64,000 nucleotides of DNA from Massospora cicadina (GCA_022478985.1 JAKSZP010006724.1:62001-126000); one strand, 5' to 3'. Counted from the first letter of the stretch, positions 22,308 to 33,608 are shown. Translations and numbers: made by a program. The notes: a model not told the origin generated them from the letters alone.

Positions 22308-22327
22308 GTGGTGCTCACTACAGGGGG
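22308..22327 (+). other. Primer-binding site of element D
   Basis: GTGGTGCTCACTACAGGGGG. Begins with TGG after one base, as expected for a tRNA CCA end. The same sequence serves E. Confidence 0.65.
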
Positions 22328-22339
22328 CCCATTGATCAA

Positions 22340-23645
22340 TATCATAGACTAAGAAGCGTTCCTCAGTTGCTAGTCATGCGTATCCAGCTTTTTTCACTAA
22401 GGAATCATCTCAACACACTACAACTGTTGACTATGAAGAACTCAAGATTGCCTTAGATGCTGTGCTCAATTGGAAAAAGGAGTTTCTGCAAGAGTGCTGT
22501 ATTGATAAGCTGCCTCCATTTGACTGTGATGGGAACATCCATGGGTTCTTTAAATAATTTGAGTTTGCAGTAGAAGGGGTATCAGATTGGCATAAAGCTA
22601 AATTACTAATGTCCACTTTGGATGTTGGAAGTGCCGACCAAGTTACTTGCTATCTTCCAAGAAGTTCCGTTACCTATCAACAAGTGAAGGATAATGTGCT
22701 GTGGTTGTTTGGAGAAACTTCAAAAATGACATTATGAAAGGCTGAGTTTATTACCATTGGGTTTCAGCCTAACGAGACCCTCACTGCCTTTACTGATCAA
22801 TTCTCAGCGGAAGTTCATGTGTTAATTGGGGCAGGACTTTTAACTGAATGTGACATAAGCATAGCATTGACCTCTGCTGTGAAACCATACTGAGAGCTCT
22901 TTAATACATTGGCTCCATATTTAGAGGTTGACGTATCCTTGCTCAAATTTGTTCAAATTCTACGCCGTCTGTCCGCTAATTTCCCTCCACCCAAAGTAGA
23001 GAAAAAACCTAGCACCTCTACTGCTAGCCTTTTTTATCCGGAGGAATCATCCTTCCTTGTTCAGCAATTGGTCGACATCCCCTGGCCCTATCATCAATAC
23101 CAGCCTCACTTCCAGCCTAACCCTCGGGGTGGCTCCTTTTACAACAGGCAAGGTCGCAGATCTTCTGGGGTCAATTGCTTTTCATGTGGTCGCTATGGGC
23201 ACCTGGCTAGAAGCTGTCGCAAACGTCAGGTTCAGTACCTACTGCAGAAGCAGTACCACCTGGGAAAAGTCGGATCAGAGTAGAGATGGGACTCTCTACC
23301 TCCACTATACTGACCCAAAACGTCCCACCGGAATCTATTCCTGTACCTTCAGTGGAAGTTCCTCAGTATTATGACGCCTTTTTATATCAGCGACCTGTTG
23401 GAGGGGTGAATGTGCTGACATAAACGCAATTCATGAACATGGCGGAAGTAAGCTCCCAGGAACAACCCAAGCCTTATGCTTGTCAAATGTTTGATCAACT
23501 TTCTACTGATGAACCAGATTCATTAGCTGATGCGCTTCTTTTGGAAGAAGTAAGCGTGGCCTTCCCCATGGATGCTATTGTTAAAGAATACTCTAAAGTA
23601 GGGAAGAGTACTAAGAGCTTCCTTGGGAAAAAGATCAGTTAAATG
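22340..23645 (+). pseudogene. Element D Gag with zinc knuckle
   Basis: Capsid/nucleocapsid protein. Capsid-like part: VDYEELKIALDAVLNWKKE (about 22,425), LPPFDCDGNIHGFFK, VEGVSDWHKAKLLMSTLDVG, then FQPNETLTAFTDQFSAEV. The open frame 22,909-23,283 ends in an intact knuckle CFSCGRYGHLARSC (C-x2-C-x4-H-x4-C, about 23,175-23,215) within a basic stretch. A further open piece (23,433-23,642) is acidic and leads into the protease. In-frame stops at about 22,554, 22,735 and 22,891; start codon not identifiable. E gag shares the DVGSxDQV segment. Confidence 0.7.
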
Positions 23646-23659
23646 TCCATGTTATTAAC

Positions 23660-24060
23660 AATTGAATTGCATCTTATGCTGAGTGTACCTACTGTGACAT
23701 TGTTGTAGCAAAAACCCAAGTGCGTGCAATAATTGATATGGGTGCTCCAATCAACATTGTGTCCACAAAGTTGGTGGCAAGGCTGGAGTTAAAACCTGAC
23801 GTGGAACATTGTATGGTGTATGGGACTGCAGGCACAGAAAAAACAATCTCTGAAGGAGCATACAGCGAACTACCTTTGCGATTGGGTCAATTGTTGTTGT
23901 AGCCCCAGCCATAGTGTTACCAAATAAAAACTATGACCTTTTAATTAAAACTGCTTTTATGCGTCACTATGGGGTTGTTGTTGATATGACCGCAGAGACA
24001 TTTGATATTCTGGGGCAGCGGATTCCAATCTACTTTACCTCCAGTAAAATGCCAAAAGAT
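23660..24060 (+). pseudogene. Element D protease
   Basis: Retroviral-type aspartic protease. It opens with ECTYCDI, then AIIDMGAPINIVSTKLVARL: the DTG box has become DMG, so catalysis is doubtful. ELKPDVEHCMVYGTAGTEKT and SEGAYSELPLRLGQ follow, then a stop near 23,900 and the NKNYDLLIKTAFMRHYGVVV segment. In E the matching words are KPDVEHQVVYGTA and SEGTYNALHLRFG, which fixes the family relation. Confidence 0.7.
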
Positions 24061-24159
24061 CCGAAACATGAGTCATATTAACCTTGCATATGGTGATGGG
24101 GTGGTTTCAATTCACTATCATTGACTTAAGCATAAGGCATGGACCCTTCACAATCAAAT

Positions 24160-24440
24160 TTATGAATATCAAGGGTTACCACTTAGAGCTGCGGGTCCTA
24201 TATTTATTCCCTCTGGACACCAAGTAATCATAAACACTGAGTTAGAGGTGGAAGTGCCTGTTGGGCTCTATGGGGAGGTCATTGGGCCTTATCAGCAATC
24301 ACGGTTTGAGCCCCATGTAGCCCCAGGCATTATACTTCCAGGACATGGGGAGATCAAGGTCTTAGCAGCAAATCTTCAGAATAAACCAATGAAAATCTGC
24401 TGACACCAAATAGTAGTGTACTTACATTTTATTCCAGTTG
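24160..24440 (+). pseudogene. dUTPase-like domain of element D
   Basis: Between protease and RT lies a stretch that follows the dUTPase fold pattern: IFIPSGHQVIINTELEVEV, PVGLYGEVIGPYQQSRFEPH, APGIILPGHGEIKVLAANLQ and, after a stop, HQIVVYLHFIPVDEV (24,201-24,445). Known dUTPases keep PRSxxA in motif 2 and GVIDxxYxGE in motif 3. Here these read GPYQQSRF and GIILPGHGE, so the usual serine/arginine and the motif-3 aspartate are not seen. E (28,370-28,627) and G (38,950-39,285) have the same domain. dUTPase-bearing Ty3/Gypsy elements have, as I recall, been reported in basidiomycetes. Catalysis is doubtful. Confidence 0.65.
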
Positions 24441-24659
24441 ATGAGGTCCTTCAGGTTCATGAGTTTGGTTCATTGGATGAATTTGGCCTGCCCATTGAGA
24501 CACAGCCTGGCTTAATGACAGTTGTACCGCGCGAAAATTTAATGGGGCTAATGGAAGACCAAAGAGATCAAGTAGAATCCTTATTTAGAAAATATGAAGT
24601 GATCTTTGCTGTCAACAATTACGATTTAGGGTGTTCTCAGGGGTTATTCATCAGCTGAA

Positions 24660-25460
24660 CACTGGGGATCATCCCCCATTAGGTCTCAGCCAATCTGCCA
24701 ATCAAGGGCAGCGGAAGAAGTTGTCAAGGCAGAGATTGAACAGCTGCTAGTGCAGGGAATGCTCAAACCATCTAAGAGTCTGTGGGCTTCACCTGTCTTA
24801 ATTGTTAAAAAGAAGGATGGTACTAACTGTGCAGTAATTGACTATTGAAAGCTTAATAGTATTACCAAGAAGGACTCATATCCTTTTCTGCAGATTGACA
24901 ATGTGCTGGATTGGTTAGGTGGAGCTCGCTATTGCTTGGCAATGGATTTGATATCTGGTTATTGGCAAATTGAGTTGCCCCCAGTGGAGCAAGAAAAATG
25001 CACCGTAATCACATCCAAAGGGCTTTTCCAATCAACTCATATGCCACAAGGGCTGTGTAATGCCCTGGCAACATTCCAAAGAGCAATGGGCACCATTCTG
25101 GGTGACTTAGAGCTGTCCTGTGTACTTTTGTACCTTGAAGATATTAATGTCTTTTCTTGCACGTTCACTGAGCACCTTACCAATCTGGAAGAGGTATTTT
25201 ACCAACTGGCTAAGGCCAATATTAGGATCAAACCCAGTTATCACACTTCTTCAAGGATCAGTTAGAATACCTGGGTTTTGTGGTGGATGCGACTGGGCTG
25301 AGACCTCAACCAGCCAAGATGGAAGCTATTCAGAAGATGACTGAGCCAGCTAGTAAACAGGAAATTCAGGTGTTTTTGGGGATGGTGGGTTATTATTGAC
25401 GCTTCATACCCAATTTCAGTTGCATCAGAGGACTGCTGTTTGAGCTGTTAAAGAAGGATG
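24660..25460 (+). pseudogene. Element D reverse transcriptase
   Basis: RT of the Ty3/Gypsy type. LVQGMLKPSKSLWASPV and IVKKKDGTNCAVIDY (stop in place of the next residue), YCLAMDLISGYWQIELP with the first catalytic Asp (24,933-24,983), FQSTHMPQGLCNALATFQRA, then LLYLEDINVFS for the second box: YLED instead of YxDD. LEYLGFVVDATGLRPQPAKM and VFLGMVGYY mark the thumb and connection. A shift near 25,255 and a stop near 25,398 interrupt it. The D-to-E change in the second box would disable or strongly impair polymerisation. Confidence 0.85.
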
Positions 25461-25462
25461 CC

Positions 25463-26030
25463 ATGTTCAAATGGACAGAACGGCGACAATGCGCCTTTGA
25501 TACATTTCAAACGGCACTAATTAGTGCCTCTGTGTTACATTACCCAAATTTCAATAAGGAATTTATTGTACAAACGGATGAATCTCTTTCGGCTGTAGGG
25601 GAAGTTTTGTCCCAAAAAGATGATGAAGGGGAGGAGCACCCAGTGGCATACTGCAGCCAAAGTCTGAATAGCCATGAACGTAATTATACTGTGACCAAGC
25701 GAGAGTGCTTAGCAGTGATCTACACATATAAGAAATTCAAAATTTACCTGCATGGGGTAAAGTTCAAAGTCAAACAGACCATGCATCATTACACTGGTTG
25801 CAGAACCTCAAAGAACCTGAAGGCCAGTTGGATCGATGGGCTCTTAGGCTACAGGCTTATGATTTCGAGATCCTTCATTGGCCAGGAGCAAAGCATCAGA
25901 ACGCCAACTGTTTATCTCAATTGCCAACTGTTGCAGTGACGGCGGACCTCAGTGATGTGATGTATGACAAGATGCTCAGCGGAAAGTGTGATAATGACCC
26001 ACCCCAAGTGATCAAAGCATTAAACTAGAT
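25463..26030 (+). pseudogene. Element D RNase H
   Basis: FKWTERRQCAFDTFQTAL leads into the RNase H fold: FIVQTDESLSAVGEVLSQ (first Asp), HPVAYCSQSLNSHERNYTVT, KRECLAVIYTYKKFKIYLHG with the catalytic Glu, then a frameshift at about 25,780 and LDRWALRLQAYDFEILHWPG with NANCLSQLP (25,829-25,925). The TDH motif falls at the shift. Apart from that shift the domain is almost continuous. Confidence 0.8.
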
Positions 26031-26099
26031 GTGAACAAATACTTTCTAATGGAATGAGGAACTGTACAAGCGGATTGGTGATTCTACGGTGAATTTTCC

Positions 26100-27172
26100 G
26101 TGACCCTCAGAATGGCTGGAAATTATTATGAGCACCCACAAGGCAGTCAGACATGATGGAAGTGCGCAAGACAATGGAGTTGTTGCGCCCTTAGTACTAT
26201 TGGGAGAGTATGAATTTTGACATGCTAGAAACCATTTATTGTTGCCATCAGTGCCAAGTGGAGAAGCCATTCCGCCGTAGGGCTTCTTATCAGGTAGTGA
26301 AACCCCAATTTGCTTGGCATACTGTATCCCTGGATGTTATTGGTCCCTTGCCAACAGGAGCTAACCAGTGTAAGTACATTCTGGTGGCTATTGACCATCA
26401 GACCTGGTGGGTCAAAGCAAGGGTAATACAAGATTTGGGGGCAGTTACAGTGGCCAAGTTTGTGTTAAAGTGCATTATTCAGCGACATGGATGCCCTCAG
26501 TTTATTCTCACTGATAATGGAACCAATTTTACCTCGCATATCCTCCCAAAAATGGAACGAGCTTATGGGTTTCTGTGGGGTTCTAATGACCCCATACCAC
26601 CCTGAATCTAATGGTATGGTCAAACTTGTGAATGGGACTCTGGTGAATATCCTGCAGAAATTAGTAACAGATTGACCATCTGATTGGACCTCCCTTCTTT
26701 CCACTGCCATGTTTGCCTATAATATCAGTTACCATTCCGCCATGGGGAAAAGTCCCTTCCAACTACTATATGGTCAACATCCAGCTCTTCTGGCATTAAA
26801 TTATGCATGTGTGGAAGACACCAGTGGAGTAGAACCCCATCGCTATATGACTAATCTTGCAAATATTCTGATCAAATTGCAAACTGAGGCCTATTCCTTC
26901 AGCTTAGCCAAAAAGATCAGGAATTAGGCCGCAGATCAGATATGTCAAAGCGGGTTAGCACAGTTCAAGGAAGGCAACATGGTTCTCTTCCACGACCAGC
27001 ATGGGTTTGGCTGGAAGCACAAACTGGCCAGTATATGGATTGGCCCATTCAAAGTCATTATAAAAACTGGGAATGGCACATATACTATTAAGGACCCCAT
27101 TAGCAGTTGAATCATCAACTGAGTGCATGCAAAATTCCTCCGAGCATATAAGCAATAGGAGCCTCATCATCC
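26100..27172 (+). pseudogene. Element D integrase
   Basis: Integrase without chromodomain. Zinc-domain remnant IYCCHQCQVEKPFRRR (about 26,228-26,275); core VSLDVIGPLPTGANQCKYIL (first Asp, about 26,330), QDLGAVTVAKFVLK, CPQFILTDNGTNFTSHILP (second Asp, about 26,515). A frameshift near 26,570 puts the HPESNGMVKLVNGTLVNIL segment with the catalytic-site region in another frame. AYNISYHSAMGKSPFQLLYG follows at about 26,715-26,772. The C-terminus ends around HAKFLRAYK, just before the polypurine tract. Confidence 0.8.
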
Positions 27173-27176
27173 AGTC

Positions 27177-27186
27177 AAGGAGGGGG
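27177..27186 (+). other. Polypurine tract of element D
   Basis: AAGGAGGGGG three bases before the 3' LTR. Confidence 0.7.
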
Positions 27187-27189
27187 TAA

Positions 27190-27691
27190 TGTCGCAATTA
27201 CAATATGACTGGATGATAATCACTAAGTCAATATGGCAAAATGAATGGAATATATTTGGAATTGAACTTGTAATGGTAATTTAAGCACTTTGAAATAAGG
27301 CGATATCAGGATCATTGGGAAATTGGGTGAATTGGGCAATTGTAAATTGATGAATGAATACTTGATGGAATCAATGAGATACGGCGAAGTGAATTACTAA
27401 GCCATGAAAGTGGTACCATCTGAAGTTATTGCCATACAAGCAGAATGAGATGGGGGAGGTTAGATGGTTGGTAGTTTTAGAGTAAGTATAACAGCGAGGA
27501 TCTGCTGTATTAGCAAAAGGAATAAAAGAGAGTTGAGAGAGCAATCGCTCCATATTTTTTATATATTTATATGTTTATTCTGTCATGTCAAGGACAACGA
27601 TCATCATATTGTTGGTCCTAATTGCTCAGTGGGTCAAACCCTGTGCAAAAATCCATCAGCGTATCTCTCAGATACCGCCAATTTTATAACA
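27190..27691 (+). repeat. 3' LTR of element D
   Basis: TGTCGCAATTAC to ATTTTATAACA, 502 bp. Partner of 21,805-22,307. Confidence 0.9.
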
Positions 27692-27696
27692 ACCCC
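27692..27696 (+). repeat. 5-bp target-site duplication (right), element D
   Basis: ACCCC; E sequence resumes after it. Confidence 0.85.
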
Positions 27697-29194
27697 CAAG
27701 ATGGTGTCAATAGCCCGCTGAAATGGAGCTGGGCATTGAACAAACCCTGTGGCATATGTATATGCTGAAACAATACCTTCAATGTGATTATAGCTCACTT
27801 CTCCTGTTCCACTTTTGCAACTTGATTTGCCAGTATACCATCATCAAATCCATAGCGGAAAAATAGCTGTTACCACTCAACCGGTCTAGAGCATTATCAA
27901 TTTGTGAAAGCAGGTATGAATATTATTTTTTTGTACTATTAAGCTTCCAGTAGTCAATTGATACTTGGTTAGTGCCATCCTTTTTCTTGATGATTAGCAC
28001 CAGAGATGCTAGGGACTCTTTTATGGTACTAACATTCCATGTTCAATAAATTTGTACACCTTCTCAGATACAACTTCTTCCACAGCTCTTGAGTGATGGA
28101 TAGGCTGAGACTGGATGTGAGGGGATCTCCCGTGTCTAACTGATGCACCACCCTGCAGCCACATCCCAAATTGTGGTCATCGGATGTAAAATTCCTCAGT
28201 ATTGTTCAAAACAGCGCCATCACCCTATATTTCTGTTCCTCCAACAGCCCAGCTAAGGCCTCACATAGAACCAAGATCATTAAGCTGGATGAGGTTCTTA
28301 CAAGTAGCCAAGTTCCTACCAAGACCCAAAATCATGAATATGGTGCACCTTGTCAATAAGAATCAGGTGTAGATAAGCCACCACTTGGTGCCTATTGACC
28401 ATCATAAACTCCATCTGTAGGTGATATCAGCACCTTAACCTCCCCTGACCTGGTACCAGTAGCCCATGAGCCAAATGGGGTTCAAACTGGGATTTCTGGT
28501 AGGTCGCCATAATTTTCTCATATAGCCCTTCAGGGACATCTACTTTGAGCTCCATCCCTACTATGACCTGATGCCCAGAAGGTATACTTAAAGCGTTTCC
28601 AGACTGGAGCGGAATTCTGTTATACACAAATCTGGGTAGGCAGAGCCCTGGTCCTACGCTTCATCCACTGATACTGAACAGGAACCACACCGTTGCTATA
28701 CGTGAGATTAATTTTACTAGAGCAGATTGGGTCCTTTAGGACTCCATTGGAGGTAAAATAGAAGGGATCCGTTGGCCTAAAATATTAAAGTTTCTTATGC
28801 CATATTGACCACTGTTCCAAATTGCAGTATGAATGAAGCCAAGATCAAAATATCATAATTATTGTAGGGAAGAGCCACCGCTGGGGCTGATGCACTGACT
28901 GACCCAAACCTCAGATGCAGCGCATTGTAAGTGCCCTCTGACACAGTGCTTTGAGGCCATGCAGTCCCATAAACTACTTGGTGTTCCACATCAGGCTTCA
29001 GAGAAAGCTTCGCCATGAGCTTGGTGGATATTATATTGATGGAGACTAGTATCTATAATCGCTTGATTTTGTACTTTGTACAAGAATATCACAATAGGTA
29101 CACTCTGAATAAAAAGGGCAATCAGTGTTTATTACATGAACATCCAAAGCTTTTGGTTATCCAGAAAAGTGAGAATACCGGCGCCAACATTAAG
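27697..29194 (-). pseudogene. Element E: protease, dUTPase-like domain, RT N-terminus
   Basis: Middle of E pol between insertions F and D. Protease: YSECTYCDILV, a decayed active site (DTS in one frame), INIISTKLMAKLSLKPDVEH and SEGTYNALHLRFGSV (29,016-28,795). dUTPase-like: LSIPSGHQVIVGMELKVDVP, EGLYEKIMATYQKSQFEPHL and GLLVPGQG (28,590-28,430); as in D, motif 2 is YQKSQF rather than PRSxxA. RT: LASLVLIIKKKDGTN with SIDYWKLNS, then SAMDLMMVYWQIKLQ with the first Asp (about 27,850). D interrupts the domain at 27,696, upstream of the CLDD box. Confidence 0.7.
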
Positions 29195-29199
29195 ATACT
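29195..29199 (+). repeat. 5-bp target-site duplication (left), element F
   Basis: ATACT, identical to 36,843-36,847. Confidence 0.85.
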
Positions 29200-30344
29200 T
29201 GTTGGGATTTTTGCCCATATTCTCAGCCTTCTAGTTTACCAGGAATCGTTAGGAGATAATTCCCTAAAGCAAGGTGAATTGGAAATCGGTTGACCCTGAT
29301 TTTAGAGTAACTGTGTTTGGGGGATTTTGGGATATTCTCCTGGTCATATCTGTCAGGGATCAATCCAGATGAATGCTTAAGATCTCATTGGGTGGAGTTT
29401 CCAACGAAATAGGGGCATCTGATAGTGATTAACTATCAGGTGTACCAACTAATATCGCCCAGGTTTCATCACCAACTGAATAGGAATAAGTAGTAAATTG
29501 TAAGGCAAGTGCTGCCTGCAACTTGTGGATCAATCAGTTGGTTCAGAACCTGCCTTAATGGGTAACAAGTCCCATTACCTAAGCAGGTCACTAACAAAAT
29601 ATGGTTGGTTCTCTTGGATCGAGAAGAAAACGTTAGGGACATATTTTTTGGCTCTTTCTGTTTAGGTCTTAAGATGTCCAATTTTGGCATCTAGCCAGGA
29701 TGGGGAAGACCATCGCTTCTGAAATGAGGATGGGTGACTCAATGGTAACGGTTGCCACTTCATTGAAGAGGTGTCAACTGAGGGTTAGATGACCAAATTC
29801 CCACTATAAATTCCCTAGAATTCACTTATAATAAAAAACAGAGTTATGGAGTTATATATAGATATACAGTTTTATAGTTTTCATCCAGTATATAGTTTAA
29901 GTAGTAAACTTTATCAGCTATCAATTGTTTTATTCTTCTCAAGGATACTATTGCTGTGTGCAAAAATAGGGAGACTCTTTAAGGAAAAGGGTTAAGATCT
30001 GAGCGGGGATCTAGAGAAGAAGGAGAAACAATAGGGGATTGCTGCCAACTGTGTGTCAAACTGGAGAAACTGTCACCAGGGAATATCAGAGAAGATTAGG
30101 TTGGACAGTATGTGGGAACAAATCCCTATATCAAAACATCTCAAGTATTTCAAGTGGGAATACTGGCCAAGCGTTGGGCCAATATCTATGAATCCATTCA
30201 ACTACAGAAAATAGCTGGTATACTATTACAACTGATAATTTTAAGTACTATACAACGCAACAAATTGCATAAGAACAGAACCTGTGCAGTAATAAGCTTA
30301 TAGGGGTTATTGACCAATAACAACAAGACCCATAGGTTTTTACA
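29200..30344 (+). repeat. 5' LTR of element F
   Basis: TGTTGGGATTTTTGCCC to GGTTTTTACA. Aligns with 35,696-36,842 and, reversed, with 52,557-53,702. Confidence 0.9.
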
Positions 30345-30345
30345 A

Positions 30346-30365
30346 ATTGGTGCACACTACAGGGG
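30346..30365 (+). other. Primer-binding site of element F
   Basis: ATTGGTGCACACTACAGGGG; one or two substitutions from the D and E site. Confidence 0.6.
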
Positions 30366-30394
30366 TGTAGTTGAGTAGAAGAACTTAAAACATA

Positions 30395-30508
30395 ATGTCC
30401 TATGAAGATGTTTCTAAATCTGAATGTGAAGTGGATCACATTCATTGGCGTTCACCCAGCTCAGAAGTGGAGCTCCAAATGAAGCATACTCATTACCAGG
30501 GAAAATGA
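30395..30508 (+). pseudogene. Element F gag start (37 codons)
   Basis: ATG opens MSYEDVSKSECEVDHIHW and runs 37 codons to TGA. The position just after the primer site and the MSY start match G's gag start. Nothing recognisable as capsid or zinc knuckle follows, so the rest of gag has been lost or replaced by the tandem repeats. Confidence 0.45.
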
Positions 30509-30591
30509 CTTGCATCCTAGATATGGAACTATCTAGTGCTGCAAGGAAACCTGTTCCACCTGACATCTACTTGAGATGAAGAGTATCATCA

Positions 30592-30750
30592 GGGCCAACT
30601 TGGATTGAAATTGGGTCCGCTTTAAATAGTCCCAAGGAACAGCAGGGCCAACTTGGGTTGAAATTGAGTCCACTTTAAATAGTCCCAAGGAACAGCAGGA
30701 TCGACTCAGTTTAAAACTGGGTCCGCTTTAAATAGTCCTGAGGAGTGAGT
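30592..30750 (+). repeat. Three tandem copies of a 53-bp unit in element F
   Basis: Units start at 30,592, 30,645 and 30,698. Each carries GGTCC(G/A)CTTTAAATAGTCC-like and GGCCAACTTGG-like blocks; the third is most diverged. Possible leader or regulatory repeats; no coding reading is evident. Confidence 0.8.
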
Positions 30751-31274
30751 GTTTAGATGAGGCATTGGATAAAATAGGAAGCAATCAATCAGGAGAATCA
30801 GATTGCTATACCAATGAATACATGAAGTCAAAATAGGAAACGTTTGATCCAAGATAGTGGAGAAAATCGTTTGACTCAATAACACTCAACCAATGATAAG
30901 AAGTTGCTGAAGACGAGTTCATCAATTTAGGAGAAATTGAATGAAGCTAATGAGGCCAGAACGACCTTTGTAATTAAAGATGGAAACAAATGCCAAAAAT
31001 CGTTTTCAAGAGAAAAATGATTTGAACAATTGGACGGAACTGTTGAATAATGAGATATGAGGATTAAAGAATCAGTTTCCAAAATATGAGATGAAATTGG
31101 GTCCTGTTAGACGAATAATTAGTTAGGATTAAAGGCCTAATATATTCAAGAGGATTGTTAGAAAGTCAGCAAGTGTAGACTATAAGTGAAGAGACAGCGC
31201 TGCTGGTCATATAGTGAAGAAGGTCAATACTAATTAGAAGTATTGAGCCTAGGAGCAAATACTTGCAAGTTTCC

Positions 31275-31520
31275 CAGCGGACCTCTGAACCATTAAATGG
31301 TTGTCCTGAGATTTTGGTCAAGTCCTAGAAGAGGACCACTGAACCAGATGGATGGTTAAATCTTAAGATGATAAGATTTTGAACCATGATAACTGGTAGG
31401 TCAGAGTTACCTAGGACCCAGATTGGATGAAGAGGAAAAGAAGGACCTCTGAACCATTTTAAAGGTTGCAAGTCCCATTGCAAAAGAAAAATACAAAATA
31501 TATACAAAAGATATAAAATA
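31275..31520 (+). repeat. Block duplicated on both sides of F pol (left copy)
   Basis: Contains repeated GGACCTCTGAACCA words, CTGGTAGGT and TACCTAGGACCC. The second copy is at 33,650-33,960. Confidence 0.65.
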
Positions 31521-31563
31521 TCAAAAAATTCAATTTTTATGGTCTACGAGTTTCAGACCTAGG

Positions 31564-33608
31564 AAGCGATGAGAAATCCTGATGGCCGAACTAAGGAAAT
31601 TCCAAGATGAGATGGAATTATCAGCTGGGGTAACTGAGAGTATCAACCTATTGGTTGATCAAGAGCAACTTGCTGATCTGACAAAAGGCCAGCAAGAGGA
31701 GGTGCTTGAATTGTTTGAAAAGTAGTTAAAGTATTTGATCAGGACGACTATGATTTGGGATGCATGAGAGATGTGAACCACATGATCAATACTGGGGAAA
31801 TTTGCCAATTACAATGAGATGAGACTGCCAGCATGAGTTGCCGAGAGTATCAAACTAGTAGAAGATTTATTAGGGAATTTGCCTGAATAGCTGAGCACTT
31901 ATTCCATCTGTTGAAGGATCTGAAAAAAGGTTTTGTATGGAATGAGGAAATTCAGGAATCCTTTGATGAACTACGCCGGTACCTGATAGATTCTCCAATT
32001 TTAAAATATGCAAATTTTGACTGAGAGTTTATTGTACAAACTGATGCTTTGTTAATGGCAATCAGCGCCATACTAAGCCAAGTAGATGAACTTGGGGACG
32101 AACATCTGGTGGCGTATGTGAGCCAGACACTCTCAGCTGCTGAGAGGAATTACACCATAACTGAGCATGAATGCCTTACGGTCATTTAAACCTGTAAGCA
32201 GTTTCAGGCATACATTCACAGAACGCACTTTAAAGTGGCGACAAACCACTCCTCATTGCATTGGATCCATAATCTAAGAGAACTAGAAGGACAACTGGAC
32301 TAATGGGCACTTAAGCTATAGGCTTACAATTATGAGATTGTCCACCAAGCGGGGATTCTCGCCAGAATGAAGATGGCTTATTGAAGTTACCAATAGTCCA
32401 GATGGTATATCCACAGGAGGATGAGTTATCACAGAGAATGGTCAACGGAGAAATTTGGCTGAGCCCTGAGAAATCCAAGGTGCGCTTCTAAAGTGATGGA
32501 AAACACCAAGACCATGGATTGACAAGTGTTTAAGATGATTAACAGTAAGAGGTTATTATTCCTAAAGCTGTCAGAAAGAGCAGCTATCATTTAAGCCACT
32601 CATAAGGTTGTTGGGCTTGGAGGCCAGAGAAAAACAACCAATCATATTTGCCAGTACTACTGGGAGTCAATCAACTACAAAGTTGCCAACTATCTAGCTT
32701 GTTGTGTGGAGTGATAGCTGCACAAGCCACATAAGAATACAACTGAATACTGACTGGTCCGCCCTGGATTTTCCTGGCATATGGTGTCCATTGACGTGAT
32801 GGGACCGCTGATGATGAGCACAGGTGGAGTCAAGTACATAATAGTTTGGTATCGACCATATAATGAGATGGGTCAGTATGAAGGCCCTGGCGAAAGTAGA
32901 CACTATCAACACTGCGAAGTTCATCCTTGATCAAGTAGTATATTAACATGGATGCCCGCAGGTCCTGCTTAGCATTAATGGGATAAACTTTACATCTCAT
33001 GTGATCCCATGACTGAATAAGATAATGGGGATCAGAAGAGTCATTTCTGTACCCTACCAGCCGGAGATAAACAGACTGGTAGAACGAAAAAATGGAACAC
33101 TGGCTGTGACTCTAAGGAAGCTGGTCACAGGAAGAACTTCCACACGGGGTATGTACCTGAGTTCAGTGATGTTCGCCTACAATATCAATCATCATATGGC
33201 AGTGGGAAAAATTCCATTTGAGTTGTTATATGGGAGGAAGGCCACGTTGCCGCCATTATTTATATTTTATGGTGGAACCAAAATCAGGGATGAGTGCCAG
33301 ACAGTACTTGAACCAACTGACAAATATCCTGATCGAGATACAATTGCAAGCATTTGATACTATATTGAAGAAAAGGATACAAGCAAAATCAATGGACAAT
33401 AAGAACTGACCAGCCTTAGCAGAATATTGAATAGGCGAAAGATTTGCCTATTGTGATACACATGGTTTTGGGAGAAAAAAACAAGCTGGATGCATTGTGG
33501 TCAGGTCCTTTTGAGATTATCACCAAGATGACAACTGACGCTTACTCCATCAAGACTCTCTTGGATGGAAGAGTTTTAAATCAATTACATGCTAACTATT
33601 TGAAGTAA
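31564..33608 (+). pseudogene. Element F pol remnant: RNase H and integrase, RT deleted
   Basis: Begins with the pre-RT linker (EQLADLTKGQQEEVLELFEK, then YDLGCMRDVNHMINTGE, like YDLGCSQG in D). After about 30 poorly matching residues it jumps to RRFIREFA, the end of RT, so the whole polymerase is missing between about 31,800 and 31,880. RNase H: EFIVQTDALLMAISAILSQ, EHECLTVI, and TNHSSLHW where TDH is expected. Integrase: HMVSIDVMGPLM with the first Asp, SINGINFTSHV where the second Asp is lost, NRLVERKNGTLAVTL, and FAYNINHHMAVGKIPFELLY in the open frame 33,025-33,357. Inactive. Confidence 0.75.

Larger units (their letters stand above)
21805..27691 (+). mobile_element. Element D: complete Ty3/Gypsy element with dUTPase-like domain
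   Basis: 5,887 bp, LTRs of 503 and 502 bp, duplication ACCCC, primer site GTGGTGCTCACTACAGGG, polypurine tract AAGGAGGGGG. Internal order: gag with CCHC knuckle, protease, dUTPase-like domain, RT, RNase H, integrase; no chromodomain seen. It lies in E just upstream of E's catalytic CLDD box. Coding is interrupted by about a dozen stops or shifts, but long stretches remain open, so it is the best-preserved pol in the window. Confidence 0.9.
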
